10,341 bases of DNA from Acidobacteriaceae bacterium (lineage in GTDB: Bacteria > Acidobacteriota > Terriglobia > Terriglobales > Acidobacteriaceae). This document shows, piece after piece, positions 1 through 6,383 of this stretch. Every line of letters starts with the position of its first letter. The stretch's first letter is position 1. The notes beneath the pieces are model-generated. The model saw only the letters and a list, made by a program, of their open reading frames with translations, did not search any database and was not told the DNA's origin. The stretch covers positions 1-10,341 of the forward strand of contig PMGP01000082.1 of assembly GCA_003156235.1 (NCBI GenBank). The letters run 5' to 3'. A program made the position numbers and the translations under genes.

Positions 1-1
1 T

Positions 2-670
2 TGCCTGAACTACGGCGACAACTCAATCTCCTCAGCGCAAGCCCGCGCTCTCAGCGATACGGAGTCGGCGCGCGCCCAGCAGGCCATCGGGCAGGCTCGG
101 ATGCTGGTGAACTCGACGGCTGGAATTTTGGGTGTGGCCACCGGCAAGAGCATCGACCACCCCGGCGAGGCCGCGGTCATCCTCTACACCGACGAGAGCA
201 GGACGGTGAACGTGCCTTCCACGGTGGACGGCGTGCGCACCATCGCGATTCCCACCACGGCCCGCGCAGTGGCTTACGGCTCGGCGCCACAAATTCCGTT
301 TGAGTCCGGCGCCGTCAACCTGCCTTCCTCGGCACTGGCTCAGGCTGTGGCCGTCAAGAATCAAGTGGCCGCCAGCCTGATGCGGCAGAACCCGGCGTTT
401 TTCGGCGTGGGCGTCGGCCAGAGCCTGGACAACCCGCGCGAGGCGGCGCTGGTCGTTTATGTGGATCGCAATCGTCTTCCTGCCCAACTGCCCGCAACCG
501 TGGATGGCCTGCGCGTTCGTTACATCGTCATGGAGCGGCTGCACGTCACCCGGTCCTATGCGGCTCCCGCACCATCGAAGCCGCATTGCATAGCCCACAC
601 GCCAGCAAGCGAGCCGGCGCACTATGATCTGCTCGATTTGTCCAGGCCGCGGAGCTTGAAGCTGAACTGA
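2..670 (+). CDS. Probably exported protein with two copies of a small repeated module (5' end outside window)
   Basis: The reading frame is open from base 2, so the gene begins left of the window; 222 residues are visible and the stop is at 668-670. The visible part holds two copies of one module. Copy 1 starts near base 119 (AGILGVATGKSIDHPGEAA) and copy 2 near base 395 (AFFGVGVGQSLDNPREAA). Each continues through a hydrophobic 'Y-x-D' strand to a P-x-TVDG motif. Aligned by hand, about 18 of 43 residues are identical. An Ala/Gln-rich linker joins the copies, and the C-terminus has a short tail ending SRPRSLKLN. I do not know a biochemical function. The pattern is familiar from uncharacterised acidobacterial proteins, and the GVxGVGVG/P-x-TVDG style recalls a beta-rich module next to some trypsin-like proteases; that link is inference. 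No protease triad is visible here. The first internal ATG (101) lies inside module 1, so it is not the true start. The gene is convergent with the reductase gene, with only 15 bp between stops. Confidence 0.75.
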   Translation, partial: CLNYGDNSISSAQARALSDTESARAQQAIGQARMLVNSTAGILGVATGKSIDHPGEAAVILYTDESRTVNVPSTVDGVRTIAIPTTARAVAYGSAPQIPFESGAVNLPSSALAQAVAVKNQVAASLMRQNPAFFGVGVGQSLDNPREAALVVYVDRNRLPAQLPATVDGLRVRYIVMERLHVTRSYAAPAPSKPHCIAHTPASEPAHYDLLDLSRPRSLKLN

Positions 671-685
671 ACCAGCAGCCAGCCT

Positions 686-1708
686 TCACTTAGCCACGAG
701 CGCGGCGGCAATCTGGTGGCCGTGGAAGCGGCCGTTCTCGATAAATATTTCGTTGGTGCGGGAGCCGGCTACGATGACGCCGGCGAGATAGATGCCGGGG
801 ACGTTGCTTTCCAGCGTCTCGGGGTTGAAGACAGGCAGGCGATCATCTCCTTGAAAATGAATGCCCATGGACTCCAGAAACTGGAAGTCCGGATGGTAGC
901 CGGTCATGGCGAAAACGAAGTCGTTTTTGAGGGTTTTGCGGCCCTCGGGCGTCTCGATGACGACGGTGTCTGGCGTGATTTCGACCAGTTCGGAATTGAA
1001 GAAGGCAGCTATTTCCGCATCCGCGATGCGTTTTTCGATGTCCGGCTTGATCCAGTACTTCACGTGCGGCTGAATCTCCGACCCGCGATGGACCAGGGTG
1101 GCTCGCGCGCCGCCGCGCCACAGCTCCAGCGCGGCGATGGCGGCCGAATTTTTGCCGCCAACGACCACCACATCCATCCCGAAGTATGGGTGAGGATCGA
1201 AGTAGTAGTGATGGACCTTGCTCAGGCTCTCGCCGGGAATGTGGAGGTAGTTGGGCAGGTCGTAGTAGCCGATGGCAATGACCAGCTTACGAGCGTGAAT
1301 CGCGCCGGAACGGCCGAAGCGGTCTACTGTATGCACCGTGAAAGCGCCGTCACTGCCCCCAACCCGCTCCACACGATGGTACTGGCGAATGTCCAATTGA
1401 TAAAGCTCCGCCACGCGCCGGTAATACTGGAGCGCCTCGTTGCGGGTGGGCTTGGTGTGAGGGCTGGGAAAGGGAATGCCGCCGATCTCCAGCAATTCGG
1501 GGGTGGTGAAGAAGGTCATGTGCGTGGGGTAGTGGAAGAGCGAGTTGCAAACGCAGCCCTTGTCCACCATCACGGCGCGCAGGCCGGCCTTCTGCGCCTC
1601 AATGGCGCAGGACAGGCCAGCAGGTCCGGCGCCTACCACCAATAGATCAAAGACTTCGTCCTGCGTTGCCTGCGTAGCCAGTGGCGTTTCCAAATTGGAG
1701 TCGTTCAT
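686..1708 (-). CDS. ypdA: YpdA-family FAD-dependent pyridine nucleotide-disulfide reductase (putative bacillithiol disulfide reductase)
   Basis: 340 residues, close to the roughly 330 of Firmicute YpdA. In the family the enzyme uses NADPH and FAD to reduce oxidised bacillithiol (BSSB) in the cytoplasm. Visible features in order: an N-terminal FAD-binding Rossmann motif GAGPAG at 26-31; the family block YPTHMTFF at 60-67 followed by PFPSPHTKPTRNEALQYY; the second dinucleotide motif VVGGKNSAA at 182-190 with LELWRGGA after it; FAMTGYHPDFQFL at 266-278; and IYLAGV with IFIENGRFHG at 306-330. All align from memory with Staphylococcus aureus YpdA. One key difference: S. aureus has GGGPCG with Cys14, its proposed active-site cysteine, whereas this protein has Ala30 there. 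Cys34, Cys52 and Cys54 lie nearby, but there is no CxxC as in true thioredoxin reductase. Start ATG 1708; the next gene upstream is divergent (vapB promoter near 1780). The protein is confidently in the family; the bacillithiol substrate is inferred. Confidence 0.9.
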   Translation of the reverse strand: MNDSNLETPLATQATQDEVFDLLVVGAGPAGLSCAIEAQKAGLRAVMVDKGCVCNSLFHYPTHMTFFTTPELLEIGGIPFPSPHTKPTRNEALQYYRRVAELYQLDIRQYHRVERVGGSDGAFTVHTVDRFGRSGAIHARKLVIAIGYYDLPNYLHIPGESLSKVHHYYFDPHPYFGMDVVVVGGKNSAAIAALELWRGGARATLVHRGSEIQPHVKYWIKPDIEKRIADAEIAAFFNSELVEITPDTVVIETPEGRKTLKNDFVFAMTGYHPDFQFLESMGIHFQGDDRLPVFNPETLESNVPGIYLAGVIVAGSRTNEIFIENGRFHGHQIAAALVAK

Positions 1709-1779
1709 GGCTCTAGATTAGGGCATCGGGGCGCGGATTTGGACGGGTCCATCAGCATTTCCGGTTCAGTCGGACTTTA

Positions 1780-1788
1780 TGGTAGAAT
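1780..1788 (+). promoter_or_regulatory. Extended -10 promoter for vapBC
   Basis: The bases TGGTAGAAT match the extended -10 form TGnTATAAT with one mismatch. No good -35 box sits 16-18 bp upstream, which is usual for extended -10 promoters. Transcription would begin near 1795, giving a leader of about 26 nt before the ATG at 1821. This also argues against the earlier in-frame ATG at 1779, which would lie inside the promoter. Confidence 0.5.
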
Positions 1789-1822
1789 GGTGGAATAATA
1801 TGGTGGAAAGGTGGAATGCGAT
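1781..1822 (+). repeat. Two-copy 21-bp direct repeat over the vapBC promoter and ribosome binding site
   Basis: The octamer GGTRGAAW occurs four times, at 1781, 1789, 1802 and 1810, as two back-to-back pairs. The pairs are offset by exactly 21 bp, two helical turns. The first pair covers the -10 element and the last copy supplies the purine-rich ribosome binding site of vapB. This placement suits an autoregulatory operator, but VapBC operators are more often inverted repeats, so the role is inferred. Confidence 0.45.
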
Positions 1823-2078
1823 GGCTTTGAACATCAAAAACGAAGAAACCAACCGGATGGTCCGGGAACTGGCCGCACTCAAGGGGATCAGTTTGGTTGT
1901 TGCAGTGACCCAAGCAGTTCAGGAGAAGCTGGAAAGGGAAAAAGCAACCAAGAGCGAGAGTCGTCTGGAGTGGCTCGAACGAATCACAGCTATCACCGCG
2001 CCACTAATGAATGACGGACGGACTTCCAAAGAGCTGATGGACGAGCTTTATGACGACGAAACGGGGCTGCCTAAATGA
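1821..2078 (+). CDS. vapB: VapB-type antitoxin (PSK_trans_fac / Rv0623-like family)
   Basis: 85 residues from the ATG at 1821. The N-terminal half (MALNIKNEETNRMVRELAAL, then KGISLVVAVTQAV and EKLEREK) is the short beta-strand plus helices DNA-binding and dimerisation segment typical of the VapB PSK_trans_fac family. The acidic C-terminal half (SKELMDELYDDETGLPK at the end) is the sort of flexible tail that wraps and blocks the VapC toxin. A GGTGG ribosome binding site lies at 1810-1814, 6 nt before the start; an upstream in-frame ATG at 1779 falls within the -10 box and is rejected. The stop TGA (2076-2078) overlaps the ATG of vapC by 4 bp (ATGA), which implies translational coupling. Known family role: it neutralises VapC and, with it, represses its own promoter. 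Confidence 0.9.
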   Translation: MALNIKNEETNRMVRELAALKGISLVVAVTQAVQEKLEREKATKSESRLEWLERITAITAPLMNDGRTSKELMDELYDDETGLPK

Positions 2079-2476
2079 TCGTCGACTCGTCAGCTCTCAT
2101 TGCAATTCTCAAGCGGGAGCAGGGGTGGCCTACCTTCTCGAAGGCGCTGGACTCCGCGGAATCTTTACGCATCACGGCTGCAAACTATCTGGAAACCTCC
2201 ATCGTGGTGGACGGGTGGAGAGACCCGATTTTGAGCATCGAGTTCGATGAATTGATCGAGAGATTCAAGATCGTCATCGAGCCGGTGACGGCGGCGCAGG
2301 CGAAGATAGCGCGGCAGGCCTATCGCGACTTCGGCCGGGGCAGCGGCCACCGGGCCAACCTGAACTTCGGCGACTGCTTCACTTACGCGCTGGCGCGTGA
2401 GAAGCGGGAGCCAGTGCTATGGAAGGGCGATGATTTCGGAAATACGGGCTTGCATCCGGCGGCTCAGCAACCATAA
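2075..2476 (+). CDS. vapC: VapC-type toxin, PIN-domain ribonuclease
   Basis: 133 residues, normal length for VapC. PIN-domain enzymes are Mg2+/Mn2+-dependent RNases; VapC toxins usually cut tRNA or rRNA to stop translation, although the target here cannot be read from sequence. The acidic active-site set is complete: Asp4 in MIVDSSALIAIL, Glu40 in ANYLETSIV, Asp100 in NFGDCFTYALA, and Asp119 or Asp120 in WKGDDFGNTG. The intact site and the intact antitoxin suggest a working pair. The start ATG overlaps the vapB stop (ATGA); GGGG at 2063-2066 may act as a weak ribosome binding site, 8 nt away. The C-terminus ends shortly after the last motif (LHPAAQQP). No terminator hairpin with a T tract is visible directly downstream. 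Confidence 0.93.
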   Translation: MIVDSSALIAILKREQGWPTFSKALDSAESLRITAANYLETSIVVDGWRDPILSIEFDELIERFKIVIEPVTAAQAKIARQAYRDFGRGSGHRANLNFGDCFTYALAREKREPVLWKGDDFGNTGLHPAAQQP

Positions 2477-2710
2477 CATCCCCACCAGAATCTGCCTCGG
2501 CGATAGAGCCTCACAGTTACACAGGAAATAGGAGGGGTGGGGGGAGGTGGTACGGACCGGTCACATCCCTGACATATTGAACCGGAGCCATAGCTTTCCC
2601 GTTCCCTCTCGACCTCATCCGGCGCTCGACCACAGTTTGACCTCTTTCCCTCTCGGACCGCTGATTCAGATTGTGCGCCATGGGAAGGTAATTCTCTGCA
2701 AGGACGGGCC

Positions 2711-2724
2711 CCTTCGACTTCGCT
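2711..2724 (+). repeat. Dispersed repeat fragment, copy A (CCTTCGACTTCGCT)
   Basis: Fourteen bases identical to bases 2910-2923 of copy C. The similarity ends after this core, so this is only a fragment of the element. Confidence 0.5.
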
Positions 2725-2744
2725 CCCAGTGACGAAAGGCAGAC

Positions 2745-2812
2745 GCAGGTCCTTCGACTCCCCACCCCATCGCACAAAGATCATGCGCCGGGGCCCCCGG
2801 TTTCGCTCAGGA
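2745..2812 (+). repeat. Dispersed repeat, copy B, interrupted
   Basis: Begins with GCAGGTCCTTCGACT, identical to the start of copy C, then departs into about 40 bp of unrelated GC-rich sequence (with a CCGGG/CCCGG hairpin near 2788-2800), and returns to CGCTCAGGA at 2804-2812, as at the end of copy C. It looks like a copy with a replaced or inserted middle. Confidence 0.45.
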
Positions 2813-2818
2813 GGCTGT

Positions 2819-2834
2819 CCAGGTGGTTACCTGG
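2819..2834. repeat. Perfect hairpin, 6-bp stem
   Basis: CCAGGT, loop GGTT, ACCTGG. There is no T tract on either side, so it is not a typical intrinsic terminator. It could still shorten the 3' ends of the two convergent transcripts (vapC and the protease). Confidence 0.4.
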
Positions 2835-2903
2835 GGTGGAGCAGACGGCGCTTGCGCGCGATGGGGTTCGTGGTACCCCACCCAAGCCGCAAAGTTACAA
2901 GAA

Positions 2904-2944
2904 GCAGGTCCTTCGACTTCGCTGCGCTCCGCTCAGGACGACAG
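2904..2944 (+). repeat. Dispersed repeat, copy C, most complete
   Basis: Starts GCAGGTCCTTCGACTTCGCT and ends CGCTCAGGACGACAG. The ends form inverted arms GTCCT (2908-2912) and AGGAC (2935-2939), so the unit can fold back on itself. Elements of this look are, to my knowledge, scattered between genes in Acidobacteriota; the copy number in this genome cannot be judged from one window. Confidence 0.5.
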
Positions 2945-2991
2945 CGGCGAGGGTGGGGCACCCATAACATTTCAATATCGGTGAAAATGCA

Positions 2992-5900
2992 TTAAGTCAC
3001 GGTCACCGTGAAGGTGGTTGTGGCTGCTGGGTTGACTGTGGGGTTTCCGGTTCCCGTCACGGTGAAGGTGTAGGCGCCGGCCGTTGTTCCCGTAGTGCCG
3101 GTTGTACCGCCGCTGGGGGTGCTGCCACCGCAAGCGGCCAGGCTGCCCAACGCCGTCATTACGATCAGAATGCCCAGCATTGAGCGCCAACTGCGCCGCC
3201 GCGCCGGAATTCCAAGGAAGACGAGGAAGGCCAGCACCGCGCCACCGCCCGCTCCAGCCCAGCCGCTACCGGGCAGCTTGGGATAGAGCAACTCGCTGGT
3301 AGCCGGCGTCGTGTATACCGTAATGGTTGCAGATGCTGTTCCGGTTACCACACCGGAACTGAGCGTGAGCGTATTGCTGCCGTTCGAGCAACTGGGCAGA
3401 TACGTAGCTCCGGAGGGAGGGTTAGTCAGCGCGCAGGTGAGCGTAACGGTTCCCGAATAAAATGTGGACGAACTCACGGTAATGGTCGAAGTGGTGGACG
3501 CACCGGGCGCGATGGATGACGGCGGTGTCGCTGACAGGTTGAAGGTTGCAGAAGAAGAACTCCCGGTTACCGTCACCGATGTTGAGCTGTTCGTCGTCGC
3601 GGCATAGACCGAGTCGCCGCTATAGCTCGCCGTCAGAGTGTCCGTGCCGATCGCCAGGCTGCCAGCGGGAATGGAGAAGGTGTAGCTGCCGCTCGACAGC
3701 GACTCCGACGACGAGGAATAACCGCCGCCCGCCAGCGTCACCGTCCCGGTCGGATACGTTTCCGAGCTGCTTGAGCCGGAGACCGCAACGGTCACCGAAA
3801 CAGCTTCACCGGTTGTCACCGGCTGCGTGGTGTTCACGGTTACCCTCACGGTCGGCGTAGCCGTTCCGGTGGACCCGCTCCAGTAGTTCACCAGTTGCGT
3901 GGCATTCACGCTGCCCAGCCCGCTCGCCATATCGTAGCCTGAGCTCGCGTTGTAGCCGGTCAGGAAGTAATGGGAAAGCGAGTTCAAGGAGCATTTCGAT
4001 GAACCGCTGGTGCAGGGCACGGAGTTATTGCCCACTGTTACATCGTGAAAGATCGCGCTGCCATGTGTGCCGTTGTAAAGCGAGTACAAGGTCTGGGCTG
4101 CCTGTCCCAGACGGCTGCCGGTCTTCTGCTGGACCAGCGCCAGAATGCCCGCGAAGGCCGGCGCGGCGGTGGATGTGCCGCCAAAGCCGTCAAAATAGCC
4201 TCCCGAAATACTCGAGCAGTTCAGTACTCCTGTAGAACTTGAAAAAGCGAGAGTTCTTGTATCGCCGTCGCAGACCAGCCAGGTCGCGGAGTCGTAACCG
4301 TTGCCGGACATCAGCGAGACATCCGGAATGTCGCGCTTGGAGTTTGAGTCGAAGGTTCCAGTGCTGGCGGTCTGCCATGAGGGCCTGCTGTATTCAATGC
4401 TGGCTCCGCCGCTGCCAGCTACGATGCTGGCATATTTACCCGTCTCAGGCACATTCGCGGTGATCTGGGTGGTGTCATCCGCAATCGAGTCATTCCAGAT
4501 GGTCTCCGGAATGTAGCTCGAAACCGTCCGGTAATAGGTTGAGGAACTGCCAATCGAAGATGTGCTCACGTACGATGTGAATCCACTCTCCAGCCCATAG
4601 AAATCCGTTCCGCCCACCGCGATGTTATAGATCGTGGAGGCATAGCCGCTGACCGACAATCCTAACTTGGCTACTGTACTCACCTTGGCGGTATCGCCGT
4701 CGCAACTGGCCGAGCCGCTGTCGCCGCTGGAAACCGTGACCGCAATCCCTTCTCCCGCGGCCTGTTCCCAGTAGCCGTTGATCAGCGACAGAGAGCCGTC
4801 GCTGACCATGTCCGACTCGCACTCGCCGAAACTCAGGCTGAAGATGTCCGGCGTAACGCCGTTGATGTTTCCTTCAATTGCAGCTTCAATGCCGGCGGTG
4901 AGATCGGTCGAGGCATAGTAGTAAATCGTTGCTCCCGGAGCCATAGCACCGGAAAGTTCGGTATCGAGATAGGCTTCGTCGGCGTCATCCGTATTGTCGT
5001 AACATCCGGAAGTTTGCTTACCGGTGCAGACAGGGGAATCCGGTGTGGAGGAGCAGGAGGTGGAGCTAGTGCAATAGTAGAGGGTGGGAGCGGTTGCATA
5101 GGCGCTGCCGAGAAATGTGCTGCGATAGGTTCCCACAATGCTGGCACTGATCGTCGCAGCGCCGCCGATGCCAATCTTCACGCCGGAGCCGGTATAGCTT
5201 GTTGAGGAAGTGTTGTTCAGATTGAAGGCGTTGGGCGTGTTATAAATTGTTGCCGCATCGGCGGGCGTAATGTATAAAAAGTCGCCGTTGTATGTACTCG
5301 TAAGGTTGGGCCTTGGCCCGTTCCCCGCTGCCATCCGGCTGGTTTCGGCATTACCCACGCTGGTACGCACGGAATGCGGCCTGGGCCGGATGGTGTTCAG
5401 GTGCGCGACGCCCTTGACCACAGCGACGAGAGCCGAGGGAATCTGCGGGTCGGTGGTGTTGGATGTGAACTGATCTTCGCCGGCCTGGAAGGAGTGGATG
5501 GAGGTGTGAAAAGCCTCCTCCGCCTGGCTTACCGTCCCGTTGAAGGCGATATTCGTGCGCCCCTTGGAGACCGTTTCGACCTGGAGCCCGTGTGACTGGA
5601 GCCAAGCGACCAGGGCGGCAATGTCCGAATCCGCCGGGCCGTAAAGCTGGCCGAACTGCTCCGGGGTGAGCCACTTGTGGTAGTTGGGCGAGGAGTTGTC
5701 CTGCAATTGGGCCAGATAGGAATCCAGCGCCGCCTGCTGATCGGCGGAGCGGGAGAGGACCAGGCGCATGCTGGTCAGTTGCGTTGCGGGCGAGGCCTCG
5801 CCCTGGTCAAACTCCGCTTGCGCCATGCGCGACACGTTGCCTTTCAGCGTAGCCAGCGACAGCTCATTTACATCTGTCGTAATCCGCTGGGCGACAGAGG

Positions 5901-6006
5901 AATTCTGGGCTGACAAAAATGGACCGCAAAGCAGGGCCGCCGCGCAGAGCAAAGCGCCGGCCAATACACTGAAGACACTGAGGGGGAACGCCTTCATCAA
6001 GCGCAT
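2992..6006 (-). CDS. Secreted S53 (sedolisin/kumamolisin-type) serine-carboxyl protease with Ig-like repeats and an unusual C-terminal tail
   Basis: 1004 residues from the ATG at 6006, which has AGGA 9 nt upstream (6016-6019); the ATG at 6075 adds 23 residues without a better site. Order of parts: signal peptide 1-34 (MRLMKAFPLSVFSVLAGALL, ending LSAQ); prodomain about 47-205 (SSPNYHKWLTPEQF, activation-domain signature); S53 catalytic domain about 235-710. The catalytic residues are present: Glu344 and Asp348 in DEAYLDTELSG, oxyanion Asp429 in SSGDSG, and Ser612 in FGGTSTAAP (SGTS in most relatives). Calcium-site aspartates are probably Asp655 (FHDVT) and Asp692 (GYDMASGLG). Two Ser/Thr-rich Ig-like domains follow (about 717-815 and 820-899). 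The tail has a hydrophobic stretch 920-934, ARRRSWR, a second hydrophobic stretch, LAACGG at 956-961, a Gly/Thr linker, and a last strand pair. The family members are acid endopeptidases that self-cleave the prodomain. Expected location: outside the cytoplasm, possibly surface-held. Confidence 0.93.
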   Translation of the reverse strand: MRLMKAFPLSVFSVLAGALLCAAALLCGPFLSAQNSSVAQRITTDVNELSLATLKGNVSRMAQAEFDQGEASPATQLTSMRLVLSRSADQQAALDSYLAQLQDNSSPNYHKWLTPEQFGQLYGPADSDIAALVAWLQSHGLQVETVSKGRTNIAFNGTVSQAEEAFHTSIHSFQAGEDQFTSNTTDPQIPSALVAVVKGVAHLNTIRPRPHSVRTSVGNAETSRMAAGNGPRPNLTSTYNGDFLYITPADAATIYNTPNAFNLNNTSSTSYTGSGVKIGIGGAATISASIVGTYRSTFLGSAYATAPTLYYCTSSTSCSSTPDSPVCTGKQTSGCYDNTDDADEAYLDTELSGAMAPGATIYYYASTDLTAGIEAAIEGNINGVTPDIFSLSFGECESDMVSDGSLSLINGYWEQAAGEGIAVTVSSGDSGSASCDGDTAKVSTVAKLGLSVSGYASTIYNIAVGGTDFYGLESGFTSYVSTSSIGSSSTYYRTVSSYIPETIWNDSIADDTTQITANVPETGKYASIVAGSGGASIEYSRPSWQTASTGTFDSNSKRDIPDVSLMSGNGYDSATWLVCDGDTRTLAFSSSTGVLNCSSISGGYFDGFGGTSTAAPAFAGILALVQQKTGSRLGQAAQTLYSLYNGTHGSAIFHDVTVGNNSVPCTSGSSKCSLNSLSHYFLTGYNASSGYDMASGLGSVNATQLVNYWSGSTGTATPTVRVTVNTTQPVTTGEAVSVTVAVSGSSSSETYPTGTVTLAGGGYSSSSESLSSGSYTFSIPAGSLAIGTDTLTASYSGDSVYAATTNSSTSVTVTGSSSSATFNLSATPPSSIAPGASTTSTITVSSSTFYSGTVTLTCALTNPPSGATYLPSCSNGSNTLTLSSGVVTGTASATITVYTTPATSELLYPKLPGSGWAGAGGGAVLAFLVFLGIPARRRSWRSMLGILIVMTALGSLAACGGSTPSGGTTGTTGTTAGAYTFTVTGTGNPTVNPAATTTFTVTVT

Positions 6007-6244
6007 AGTGGTTTTTCCTGGACCCTTCCTTCGGAGGAAACCCCCGACCAGACAATAAGTTGCGGCAACCATCAAATCATAACGTTAAAAACGCGCTTGC
6101 CGCATCCCATTTATGATTTAGACGCGCGAACCGCGATAATTGATTGTGTAACTTTGCGAGGGGGCCAGGTGCTCCTTTTCGCTCACAATCCGCAGGAGTC
6201 ATTTTCAAATGGGGAAAGTTCCGGACATGGTTCCTGTCTTCGCA

Positions 6245-6275
6245 GGCCGTCCGGGCAACGGGGATTGCCCCGGCC
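6245..6275. repeat. Overlapping, mutually exclusive GC-rich hairpins
   Basis: CGGGG (6259-6263) can pair with CCCCG (6268-6272) around the loop ATTG. Alternatively CCGGGCAA (6251-6258) can pair with TTGCCCCGG (6265-6273) with one bulged base. GGCCG (6245-6249) and CGGCC (6271-6275) can extend an outer stem. No T tract follows. Confidence 0.4.
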
Positions 6276-6330
6276 TAGTCATTAAGGAACCTCTGATTAA
6301 AACAAAATCCAAGCCGGACATTCCTTCAAG

Positions 6331-6383
6331 GGCTAAAGCCATCGCTGATTTTGCTGCTCTTGCGGCACGACTAAAGTCGTGCC
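6331..6383. repeat. Pair of palindromes of acidobacterial intergenic type
   Basis: The first palindrome is GGCT-AA-AGCC (6331-6340). The second is GGCACGACT (6364-6372), AA, AGTCGTGCC (6375-6383), a perfect 9-bp inverted repeat. Both share the same 'CT-AA-AG' centre. The right arm of the second palindrome is also the first nine bases of the tandem array that follows. Confidence 0.65.

Larger units (their letters stand above)
2477..2991. other. Gene-free interval made of intergenic repeat fragments
   Basis: 515 bp between vapC and the 3' end of the protease gene. ORFs here are arginine/proline-rich and lack family features, so no gene is called. The left part (2477-2700) shows only a G-rich patch (2531-2548) and no recognisable element. 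The right part (2706-2970) holds three related fragments containing CCTTCGACT, a perfect 6-bp hairpin at 2819-2834, and GGGTGGGGCACCC-type sequence at 2951-2963. It looks like a site where several dispersed repeats have accumulated. Confidence 0.6.

Noticed and set aside
32..622. Minus-strand ORF of 196 codons over the first gene
   Set aside because: Antisense to the duplicated-module protein, rich in Arg/His/Gly, with no recognisable family.
716..1645. Long plus-strand ORF (309 codons) opposite ypdA
   Set aside because: It is the antisense shadow of a well-supported reductase gene in GC-rich DNA, with no domain pattern and no ribosome binding site at its start.
2464..2995. Several short ORFs on both strands between vapC and the protease
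   Set aside because: They translate repeat and low-complexity sequence (Arg/Pro/Ser-rich) and none has a family motif or convincing ribosome binding site.
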